A program made the translations under genes and the position numbers. Below, one piece after another: positions 17,424-24,223 of a stretch of DNA of 53,362 nt (the first letter of the stretch is position 1; each line of letters opens with the position of its first letter). Origin of the DNA: Candidatus Saccharimonadota bacterium (lineage in GTDB: Bacteria > Patescibacteriota > Saccharimonadia > Saccharimonadales > Saccharimonadaceae); NCBI GenBank assembly GCA_017556795.1, contig JAFYLZ010000003.1, positions 1 through 53,362 on the forward strand. The letters are read 5' to 3'. The notes beneath the pieces were generated by a model. That model was not told where the DNA came from. It saw only the letters and a program-made list of their open reading frames with translations, and did not search any database.

Positions 17424-19538
17424 ATGAACATAAAGGAAGAGGAGCGCCGTGCTCGTCTGTTAAAGATGAGAGAGGAGCGTCTCCCAGACATCAAGAAGCA
17501 GTTCGAAGAAGCCCAGAAACGCAATTTTAATTCCAACTTTGCCCCTGGTGGCAAAGATGCTAAACTTGTGGCGAAAAAGGCCACCAAAACTGCGAAAACC
17601 ACTAAGGCCAAAGCCACCAAAGCGCCAAAGCCAAAAACCGAAGCCGAGCAACGCAAGGTTAATCTTTCTGTGACCACCAAAAAAGGCGAGATGGTCCACC
17701 ATCAGCGCATGCTTTCCCAGGACGTTAATGCTCAGGCTACCCAACACATTATTGGCATTCCGGTCAACAAATCCCGCTACAACGGCTACAATGGCGAACA
17801 AATCACCAACGCCAAGCTCAAAAACCTCCGCACCGATCCAGACTCCGTCCGCATTATTCCAATCGGTGGTGTTGGTGAGTTCGGTATTGGTAAAAATATG
17901 ACCATCATCGAATACAAAAACGAGATGATCGTGATCGATATGGGCGTACTTTTTGCCGGCGACGATTATCCTGGCGTTAACTACATGATTCCAGATATTA
18001 AATATCTCGAAGACAACATGGCTAAAGTTAAGGCGATTTGTTTCACTCACGCTCACCTTGACCACATCGGCGCCTGCCGCCATCTTTTACCAAAGTTCGG
18101 CCAGTACATCCCGATTTATGGTACCGACTTTACAATCGGCATGATCAAAAAACAAATGTCTGAGCTTGACGACGCCCCAGAAATGAACTACCAAGTTGTC
18201 GACCCACTCAAGCATGACATTATCAAAGTTAGCGAGAATTTCTCCGTTGAATTTATTCATACCCTCCACTCGATTCCGGGCAACTGTGCCATCGTAGTGC
18301 GCACGCCAAACGGCACGATTTACGTGTCCGGCGACTGGCGTCACGAGGAAAAACCAATGGGCATCCAAACCGACTACGAACGCATCGACGAAATCGTGGC
18401 AAAAGAGGGAATCGACCTCATGCTTAACGAGTCCACCAACATTGACTCGCCGGGCCACCACCCACATTCCGAATACGACGTCGGTGAAAACCTTGGTAAA
18501 GTCATGGACAACTACGTCCACGGCCGCGTGATTATTTCTTGTTTCTCGTCTCAGATTTCCCGTATTGAATTGATTTTGAAAGAAGCTGCTGCTCGTGGTC
18601 GCAAGGTCGCTTTCTCCGGCTTTTCGATGATTAACAACGTCGAAGTCGCACTCCGCGCTAAATCCATCAAGGTGCCAAAAGACACCATCGTCAAGATGGA
18701 AGACATCATCAAGATGCCAGACGAAAAAGTTTGTATCGTCTGTACCGGTTCACAAGGTGAGCTTAATGCTGTGCTTAGCCGTATGTTGTCTGGTGCGCAC
18801 AAGTTTATCAAGATTAAATCTACCGACACTATCGTCTTCTCGTCCAACCCAATTCCGGGCAACGAGCCACACGTGGTGAGCACGGTGGATGGTTTGCTCC
18901 GCGAGGGTGCTCAGGTGATCCAAAACGGCAAAACCCACCTTACGAACATTGGCCCGCTTCACCTTTCTGGTCACGCCTATTTCGAAGATCACGTCGATTT
19001 TGTCACTCGTCTCCACCCAACTAACTATTTGCCATATCACGGCGAATTCTATATGCTTGAGCATAACGCCGAGATGGCCGAGAACGTGCTTGGCATCCCA
19101 CACGACCGCATTTTGATCGCGGACGATGGTGATGTAATTGAATTTACTAAGGACAAAACCATCCGTAAAGCTGGCCGCATTCATGTTGGCAACAAGCTTT
19201 ATGATGATGCTGATCAGCCAGTCCACGAAGCCGTGGTAAAAGATCGTATTCACATCTCTCGCGAAGGCATCTTTGTGATCGTTTTGACTTTGAACAAGAA
19301 AACTGGTCACTTGGTAAAGACTCCAGACATCATCTCGCGCGCATTTATCTATCTTGATAATTCCGAGGAGTTGATTGGCAAGATTCGCCACTATCTCCGC
19401 GCCAAGACTGATAAGTCTATTTCTACCGACCCAGAAATGAAGGTTTTGAAAGAGGAAATCAAAGAAGACATTACGCACATCTTGTTTGACGCAACCGGCC
19501 ACACGCCAATTGTGATTCCGGTCATCAACAAGGTCTAA
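17424..19538 (+). CDS. rnj: Ribonuclease J with long basic N-terminal extension
   Basis: RNase J is a metallo-beta-lactamase/beta-CASP nuclease acting as 5' exonuclease and endonuclease in mRNA turnover and rRNA maturation. The core (about 141-704) starts at RIIPIGGVGEFG and has the metal-binding HAHLDHIGA motif, VSGDWRHEE, the beta-CASP motifs ISCFSSQISR and CTGSQGE, and LSGHAYFEDH. The first 140 residues form a Lys/Ala/Thr-rich extension absent from the common ~555-aa enzymes; it may bind RNA or a partner. It is transcribed alone and followed by a strong terminator and a tRNA. Confidence 0.94.
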   Translation: MNIKEEERRARLLKMREERLPDIKKQFEEAQKRNFNSNFAPGGKDAKLVAKKATKTAKTTKAKATKAPKPKTEAEQRKVNLSVTTKKGEMVHHQRMLSQDVNAQATQHIIGIPVNKSRYNGYNGEQITNAKLKNLRTDPDSVRIIPIGGVGEFGIGKNMTIIEYKNEMIVIDMGVLFAGDDYPGVNYMIPDIKYLEDNMAKVKAICFTHAHLDHIGACRHLLPKFGQYIPIYGTDFTIGMIKKQMSELDDAPEMNYQVVDPLKHDIIKVSENFSVEFIHTLHSIPGNCAIVVRTPNGTIYVSGDWRHEEKPMGIQTDYERIDEIVAKEGIDLMLNESTNIDSPGHHPHSEYDVGENLGKVMDNYVHGRVIISCFSSQISRIELILKEAAARGRKVAFSGFSMINNVEVALRAKSIKVPKDTIVKMEDIIKMPDEKVCIVCTGSQGELNAVLSRMLSGAHKFIKIKSTDTIVFSSNPIPGNEPHVVSTVDGLLREGAQVIQNGKTHLTNIGPLHLSGHAYFEDHVDFVTRLHPTNYLPYHGEFYMLEHNAEMAENVLGIPHDRILIADDGDVIEFTKDKTIRKAGRIHVGNKLYDDADQPVHEAVVKDRIHISREGIFVIVLTLNKKTGHLVKTPDIISRAFIYLDNSEELIGKIRHYLRAKTDKSISTDPEMKVLKEEIKEDITHILFDATGHTPIVIPVINKV

Positions 19539-19554
19539 CGCTCGACTTCATGGG

Positions 19555-19577
19555 AAGCGCCCCTCGGGGCGCTTTTT
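19555..19577 (+). terminator. Intrinsic terminator after RNase J
   Basis: AGCGCCCC (19555-19562), a 3-nt loop, then GGGGCGCT (19566-19573), with TTTTT. Very stable. It lies just before the tRNA-Leu promoter. Confidence 0.93.
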
Positions 19578-19581
19578 GTGG

Positions 19582-19587
19582 TATAAT
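19582..19587 (+). promoter_or_regulatory. -10 box of tRNA-Leu
   Basis: TATAAT, preceded by TGTGG, ends 10 nt before the mature tRNA 5' end, so the 5' leader would be only a few nucleotides. Confidence 0.75.
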
Positions 19588-19597
19588 ATCCCCAGTA

Positions 19598-19682
19598 GCC
19601 CGGATGGCGGAACTGGTATACGCGTTCGACTTAAAATCGAATGGAGCAATCCGTGCGGGTTCGATTCCCGCTCCGGGCACCA
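19598..19682 (+). tRNA. tRNA-Leu (UAA), CCA encoded
   Basis: An 85-nt class II tRNA. The acceptor GCCCGG pairs with CCGGGC, the anticodon arm TTCGA-CTTAAAA-TCGAA has anticodon TAA, there is a variable arm, the T arm is GCGGGTTCGATTCCCGC, the discriminator is A and CCA is encoded. Confidence 0.96.
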
Positions 19683-19694
19683 AGTGAAGCGAGT

Positions 19695-19723
19695 GCACAA
19701 AATGAGCTCGCTCATTTTTGTGC
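19695..19723 (+). terminator. Hairpin after tRNA-Leu
   Basis: CACAAAATGAG pairs with CTCATTTTTGTG around a 4-nt loop, with a T run inside the descending arm. A likely terminator or 3' processing stem for the tRNA. Confidence 0.55.
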
Positions 19724-19751
19724 CGAGCGAACGCCGGTGCCGTAGCCAGCG

Positions 19752-19799
19752 AAGCTGGCGTCGCACCAAGCTGGCGTCGCACCAAGCCGGCGTCGCACC
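19752..19799 (+). repeat. Three tandem 16-bp repeats after tRNA-Leu
   Basis: AAGCTGGCGTCGCACC occurs at 19752-19767 and 19768-19783 and, with one change (C for T), at 19784-19799. Each unit ends in GCACC, resembling the GGCACCA end of the tRNA just upstream. No coding function is seen. Confidence 0.9.
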
Positions 19800-19832
19800 A
19801 AAAATTGCGTTGATTATTTAGCGCAAGCGTTA

Positions 19833-19838
19833 TATTAT
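19833..19838 (+). promoter_or_regulatory. -10 box of the DUF285 surface protein gene
   Basis: TATTAT, with an overlapping TATATT, lies 7 nt before the ATG at 19846. A leaderless transcript is likely, as no Shine-Dalgarno sequence is present. Confidence 0.6.
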
Positions 19839-19845
19839 TAAAGTA

Positions 19846-21747
19846 ATGATAAGTGTGAGTGTGAGGAAAAAATCTGTTTTTGGAGCTATGCTTTTGATTT
19901 TGGCCTGCACGCTTTTTGCGCCGGTCACCGCTCACGCCGAAACCAACGAGATCTCAATTCAATCAGTTACTTTGAGTAGCACGGAGGGCAATGCTGAAGA
20001 GATCAATCCGGCCACCACGGACGGTAAAAAGATTAGTTTGGATATTAAATTGTACGATCCGGGCGATTCAGTTACCTATACCGTAGAAATCAAGAATAAT
20101 ACAGACAGCAATTTCTATATCGACGACGAATCAGCCAAAACCACTACCGATTATCTGGAATACGTTTTCGATTACGGCAATACGCGCGCGATTGCGGCCG
20201 GCCAATCTAGGGGCATAAAGCTCATCGTCACATACAAAAACAAAGTCCCTGCCGACCAACTCGAGAATGACCAACGTATCGAGCTCGATTCGCTCTCGCT
20301 TGATTTCTTCGAAGAAGGCGAAATCCTAGTTCCGGACACTATCGACATTACACTGGTTATTTATTCTGTCATCGTAGTCGTCTCGGCTGCCGTTTTGTAT
20401 AAGTTGTTCAAAGCAAAAAAGATTTTTGTCTGTCTAATTTTGGCGATATGCGCAGTCGCTATCATCCCAGCAAAAGCCAACGCTGAACGCGAATGTAGTA
20501 TAGACGTAGAAGCGCGCGTCACGATTGACGGTAAAGAGGCTTATTTCTTGCCCGGCATGGAAGCCAATGCAAAAATGAAGGAAATCGCCGGGACCGACAT
20601 ATCGACCGATGGCTACAAAACACTCGACACGAACATTTTGGCAATCAAAAAATCCGATACAGAACCATCGCCGGAAAATAAAACCACCGACCACGTCGTG
20701 TCGACAAATGAGTCGTCGTATCCAATTTATATGTGGTTCGATAACGGCGACTTGTATTGGTGGAGCGAAGATCAAACGCCGGACTTAAACGAAGATGCTC
20801 GCTTCATGTTCCGCAACATGATAGGGATGCTGGACATCTCCGGTGTAGCCGATTTTGATAGTAGCAATACAACCAACATGCGTGGGACATTTGCCGGCAA
20901 CATAGCTAATCATATGAACATGAACATCAGTTCGTTGAAGCCACTATCAAAATGGGACACGTCAAGCGTTGTTAGCCTGCAGGGCATATTCCAAGGGCAG
21001 GACGGACTCGTTTCTTTGGAAGGTCTAGAAAACTGGGATGTCTCCAATGTCGAAACTCTATACTTAGCCTTTAGCGCCATGTCTAACCTAACATCGTTAA
21101 AGGCTCTTACCGTTTGGAATACGGCCAAGGTCAAAGATATTGCTTTTGCGTTCGGGGATGATCCTTTGCTGACGACTTTGGAAGGTCTCGAAAACTGGGA
21201 TACGTCCAACGTTGAGACTATGCAAGGTACGTTTCTGGCAAGTTCTAGTGCTAGCTTTTTCGGTGGGCTAGAAAGTCTAGAGGCTATAAAAAACTGGGAC
21301 ACGTCAAAAGTCACTACGATGCGTGGTATGCTACAAAAACAGGCCGCCATCACTAGTCTGGACGCGCTAAAGAAGTGGGATGTGTCCAATGTCACCAATT
21401 TTGCTAACTTCTGTTCTAATTGTATCAGCCTTAGTGACGCACGCGCCGCTAATAATTGGGACATGGCTAGCGTTACTATTTTCGACCGGATGTTCAACGA
21501 TACGCCCGCCCTTAAGGAAATTAACCTTAGTAACTTCGACTTTTCTCAAGTTGCAACCACTGCAAATGCCAACCTAATCTCAAATAACCCCAACCTCGAG
21601 CGTCTCAAGACTCCAAAAATCTATCCAACCGACTCCGCCGTTAAAATTACGCTTCCAGTCACCATGTATGACGCAGACGGCAATGCCTACACCCAGCTCG
21701 ACAACACTTCGCCAACCGAGATTTGGCTCACTTCCACGGCGCCGTAG
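19846..21747 (+). CDS. Surface protein: Ig-like part, anchor-like helix, second signal-like helix, DUF285 repeats
   Basis: The 633-aa product begins with a signal peptide (MLLILACTLFAPVTAHA). A probable beta-sandwich domain follows (about 32-160), then VPDT with a hydrophobic helix and KAKK (about 163-194), like a sorting signal that lost its Gly. A second signal-peptide-like segment comes immediately after (IFVCLILAICAVAIIPAKANA). The rest carries at least six BspA/DUF285 repeats with the pattern LENWDVSNVETL (about 310-600). It looks like two exported proteins joined in one frame. DUF285 repeats are known from mycoplasma and other surface proteins; adhesion is the likely role but is inferred. 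Confidence 0.88.
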   Translation: MISVSVRKKSVFGAMLLILACTLFAPVTAHAETNEISIQSVTLSSTEGNAEEINPATTDGKKISLDIKLYDPGDSVTYTVEIKNNTDSNFYIDDESAKTTTDYLEYVFDYGNTRAIAAGQSRGIKLIVTYKNKVPADQLENDQRIELDSLSLDFFEEGEILVPDTIDITLVIYSVIVVVSAAVLYKLFKAKKIFVCLILAICAVAIIPAKANAERECSIDVEARVTIDGKEAYFLPGMEANAKMKEIAGTDISTDGYKTLDTNILAIKKSDTEPSPENKTTDHVVSTNESSYPIYMWFDNGDLYWWSEDQTPDLNEDARFMFRNMIGMLDISGVADFDSSNTTNMRGTFAGNIANHMNMNISSLKPLSKWDTSSVVSLQGIFQGQDGLVSLEGLENWDVSNVETLYLAFSAMSNLTSLKALTVWNTAKVKDIAFAFGDDPLLTTLEGLENWDTSNVETMQGTFLASSSASFFGGLESLEAIKNWDTSKVTTMRGMLQKQAAITSLDALKKWDVSNVTNFANFCSNCISLSDARAANNWDMASVTIFDRMFNDTPALKEINLSNFDFSQVATTANANLISNNPNLERLKTPKIYPTDSAVKITLPVTMYDADGNAYTQLDNTSPTEIWLTSTAP

Positions 21748-21757
21748 TCTAGTGTGC

Positions 21758-21763
21758 TAAAAT
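21758..21763 (+). promoter_or_regulatory. -10 box of the GT8 gene
   Basis: TAAAAT in GTGTGCTAAAATAAAC, with an extended TGC, lies 6 nt before the ATG at 21770. Leaderless start predicted. Confidence 0.65.
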
Positions 21764-21769
21764 AAACTC

Positions 21770-22585
21770 ATGAATATTCTTTATTGTGGCGATCAGGGAA
21801 TCAAAGACGGTTTGCTCGTCTCGATTTTGTCACTCATCAAGCATGTTAAAGAGCCGCTAAATATCTACATTCTTACAATTGATTACCAAAACAGCAAACC
21901 AATTACGGCAAAAACCACCAAACTCCTGGACGAACTCGTAAAAAAACAAAATAAAAATAGCTTCGTCAAAACCATCGACGGCACCGAGGCTTTCAAAAAG
22001 CGCCTGCCAAAAGCCAACATGAAGTCGTATTTTACGCCGTGCTCGATGCTCAGGCTTTATTTAGACGAGATAAAAGAGCTACCAAAAGACAAACTGCTTT
22101 ATCTCGACTATGACGTAGTTTGCCGCAAAGACCCAGCAGATTTTTACAACACAGACTTAAACAATATCGAGGCTGCTGGCGTGCTCGATATCTACGGCAA
22201 ACACTTCTATCGTTATAATTTCCCAAAACGCGACTACATGAATTCCGGTGTACTGCTATTCAATATGGCCGAGTGCGAGAAGTCGAAAATTTTCCCACGC
22301 GCCGTAGAGCTTTGCAGGAAGCGCAGAATGATGTTGGCGGACCAAGCTGCGTTAAACAAAGTCATCAAAAAACGCAAACTCATGCCGCGCAAATTCAACG
22401 AGCAGCAAGACCATCCAAAGGAAGACACCGTATTTCATCATTTTTCGAACAACTTCAAATTCTGGCCAATTTTTCACGTTCAAAAGGTCAAACCATTTGA
22501 AGTCGAAAAGATCCATAAAACACTCAAAATCCACGAATATGACGATATTTTGGATGAATATCAAAAACTCAAAAACTCCCTGTAA
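21770..22585 (+). CDS. Glycosyltransferase family 8 protein
   Basis: GT8 enzymes transfer hexoses from nucleotide sugars onto glycans or lipids with retention of configuration. The 271-aa product has the N-terminal MNILYCGDQGIKDG nucleotide-binding strand and the metal-binding DxD motif in LLYLDYDVVCRKDP. It also has the NSGVLLFNMAEC and LADQAALNKV segments typical of the family, and a C-terminal VFHHFSN motif. The next gene upstream encodes a surface protein, so surface glycosylation is a reasonable guess. Acceptor unknown. Confidence 0.9.
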   Translation: MNILYCGDQGIKDGLLVSILSLIKHVKEPLNIYILTIDYQNSKPITAKTTKLLDELVKKQNKNSFVKTIDGTEAFKKRLPKANMKSYFTPCSMLRLYLDEIKELPKDKLLYLDYDVVCRKDPADFYNTDLNNIEAAGVLDIYGKHFYRYNFPKRDYMNSGVLLFNMAECEKSKIFPRAVELCRKRRMMLADQAALNKVIKKRKLMPRKFNEQQDHPKEDTVFHHFSNNFKFWPIFHVQKVKPFEVEKIHKTLKIHEYDDILDEYQKLKNSL

Positions 22586-22738
22586 ATCACCAAATTAACA
22601 GGGGTGGAAAATCGACAAAGATTATGCTTGATTTGTGCTAAATCTTTGCTAAAATAGAGAAAGTCGCTCTTGAAGTGTATCTCTATTTACGAGGTGGGTC
22701 GGTCGTTGGAGCGATAACATTAAGGAGAAAATCGATAC

Positions 22739-22825
22739 ATGCGTATCAAACGACTCAAGCATTCTAACGAACGCAAAAAGTCAACCATTGCTCCTGCCGC
22801 TTGGCAAGAGTTTATCGAAATCTAG
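22739..22825 (+). CDS. Possible 28-aa basic peptide
   Basis: The ORF reads MRIKRLKHSNERKK at the start and ends AAWQEFIEI. Support comes from its surroundings: a -10-like TAAAAT near 22651, a leader of about 80 nt with the inverted pair ATAGAGA/TCTCTAT, the Shine-Dalgarno TAAGGAG 10 nt before the ATG, and an intrinsic terminator 16 nt after the stop. A second strong AGGAGGGAGG follows the stop with no start codon after it, so the transcript could also be a small RNA. Function unknown. Confidence 0.55.
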   Translation: MRIKRLKHSNERKKSTIAPAAWQEFIEI

Positions 22826-22841
22826 GAGGGAGGTTTCAAAT

Positions 22842-22871
22842 AAAAAAGCCCGGGCAAACCGGGGCTTTTTT
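22842..22871 (+). terminator. Intrinsic terminator
   Basis: AAAAAAGCCC (22842-22851) pairs with GGGCTTTTTT. It closes the short 22739 transcript and may also work for dsbA, arriving on the other strand. Confidence 0.85.
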
Positions 22872-22883
22872 GTGTCTGGATGA

Positions 22884-23609
22884 TTATTCGCCGAGCTTGG
22901 CGTCAGCGATGTCTCTGAATAGTTGAGCGAATTGGTCGGCGGTTAGGCGGCCAGAATCCCACGAAACGGTCTTGCCGTTTACTTCTACGCTGCTAGCGAT
23001 GCTCCAATCAATCACTTGGCCATCGATATAGAACGCTGGCGTACCTTGCAGGTTCACGGCTTTTGCCATGCTCATATCGTTGTTGATTTTCTTTGAAATG
23101 TTTTCCGAGCTGATGTCGCTTAGAAACTTATCAAGATCACCATTGCCATCCGAAGCTTTCATGAAATATTCGTTAAAAAGTATAGTGCGTTCAGATGGTG
23201 TAGCATACTCCCATTCGGATTGGTTAGCAAACAAAAGGTCTGCGAACGGTTTCCAATAACCCTGAAGGCCAGCTGCTTCTGCAGCGGACGCAGCGGCGGT
23301 ACCGTTCTTGTGGTAGCTGAGTAGGAAATTACGATAGACTACAGCGACTTTGCCATCGAGTTTTTCAACGGCGCTGTTTACGAGCGGGTTAACCGAGGCG
23401 CAACCAGGACACTGAAAATCCGCATACTCAACAATCACCACTGGCGCATCAGCCGAACCCTTCACGTGGTCAGCGATGTAACCGTTTTCTTCGGAAGCTT
23501 CCAAAATACGGCAATAATTATCGGTACTTTGATTACCGTTTTTGACAATTGCAATTCCCACCAATACTACTGCGACGACACCAAGGATGCCGGCCAGGAT
23601 TTTACCCAT
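22884..23609 (-). CDS. DsbA-like thiol-disulfide oxidoreductase, membrane-anchored
   Basis: The product should form or reshuffle disulfides in exported proteins. The 241-aa protein has an N-terminal membrane helix (about 4-22), then a thioredoxin-fold domain with active site Cys67-Pro-Gly-Cys70 (YADFQCPGC), the inserted helical region (GLQGYWKPFADLLF) and the cis-proline loop (LQGTPAFYIDG). The start at 23609 is chosen because AAAGGAGAG precedes it and the signal anchor begins there; the open frame upstream lies antisense to the CBS gene. Its likely clients are the Cys-containing surface proteins in this window. Confidence 0.93.
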   Translation of the reverse strand: MGKILAGILGVVAVVLVGIAIVKNGNQSTDNYCRILEASEENGYIADHVKGSADAPVVIVEYADFQCPGCASVNPLVNSAVEKLDGKVAVVYRNFLLSYHKNGTAAASAAEAAGLQGYWKPFADLLFANQSEWEYATPSERTILFNEYFMKASDGNGDLDKFLSDISSENISKKINNDMSMAKAVNLQGTPAFYIDGQVIDWSIASSVEVNGKTVSWDSGRLTADQFAQLFRDIADAKLGE

Positions 23610-23630
23610 AAATAACTCTCCTTTCGATGG

Positions 23631-23640
23631 TATAATTATA
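23631..23640. promoter_or_regulatory. Overlapping divergent -10 boxes (palindrome TATAATTATA)
   Basis: TATAAT on the plus strand (23631-23636) lies 6 nt before the CBS-protein ATG. TATAAT on the minus strand (23640-23635), with an extended TGC, is about 25 nt before the dsbA-like start. The two boxes share two base pairs, so only one promoter can be open at a time. Confidence 0.75.
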
Positions 23641-23642
23641 GC

Positions 23643-24203
23643 ATGTGGGAACGCTTTATGAAGAAATTCGTGGCCTGGCTCGATCCGAAGTTGAACAAGT
23701 ATCGTAAGCCAGCACCGAAATATACGCCGCAAACGCTGGCGGATTTTATCGATGTAATGCGCCGCACACCAAAAAGCGTCCTCTCTGCGCGCGACCGCGA
23801 AAAGATTTCGGCCGTGATGAGCTTTAGCAACCGCCAGGTCAAAGATGTCATGATCAATAAAGCCAACATGGTTTTTGTCTACGAAAAAGATTTTCTTGGC
23901 CCACTTACATTGGACCGTCTCTACAAGTCCGGCTTCTTGCATTTCCCGGTAGTCGACAACAAAGAACACGTTAAAGGCGTCATCCATACCGACGCATTAA
24001 ATACGCTCGAAATCAAAAAGACCGACCGCGCCGAAAAATATCTCGATAAGAACTTCCAATATCTTTACGAAGACGATTCGCTCGACGTGGTAATCGAAAA
24101 GCTACGCAAAACCGGCTGCTTTTATTTCCTCGTTTTGAATAAAAAAGAAGAGCTGGCCGGCTTCTTTACGTTAGAGCTACTTCTAGACTATCTTATCGGT
24201 TAA
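23643..24203 (+). CDS. CBS-domain protein
   Basis: The 186-aa soluble protein carries a pair of CBS motifs (about 70-186: VKDVMINKANMVFV..., FPVVDNKEHVKGVIH, and GCFYFLVLNKKEELAGFFT). It resembles the CBS part of CorC/hemolysin-like transporters (the SARDREKISAVMSFSNRQVKDVM stretch is typical), but it has no membrane domain or transporter-associated C-terminal domain. CBS pairs bind adenine nucleotides. A regulatory role is possible; the target is unknown. The start may be 23643, or the ATG at 23658. Confidence 0.85.
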   Translation: MWERFMKKFVAWLDPKLNKYRKPAPKYTPQTLADFIDVMRRTPKSVLSARDREKISAVMSFSNRQVKDVMINKANMVFVYEKDFLGPLTLDRLYKSGFLHFPVVDNKEHVKGVIHTDALNTLEIKKTDRAEKYLDKNFQYLYEDDSLDVVIEKLRKTGCFYFLVLNKKEELAGFFTLELLLDYLIG

Positions 24204-24210
24204 ATTATGG

Positions 24211-24216
24211 TATAAT
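24211..24216 (+). promoter_or_regulatory. -10 box of aspS
   Basis: TATAAT (in TATGGTATAATATACC) is 7 nt before the aspS ATG. Leaderless start predicted. Confidence 0.7.
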
Positions 24217-24223
24217 ATACCAT

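Noticed and set aside
23610-23987. Upstream extension of the DsbA-like frame
   Set aside because: It lies antisense to the CBS gene, and the signal anchor with a Shine-Dalgarno sequence starts at 23609.
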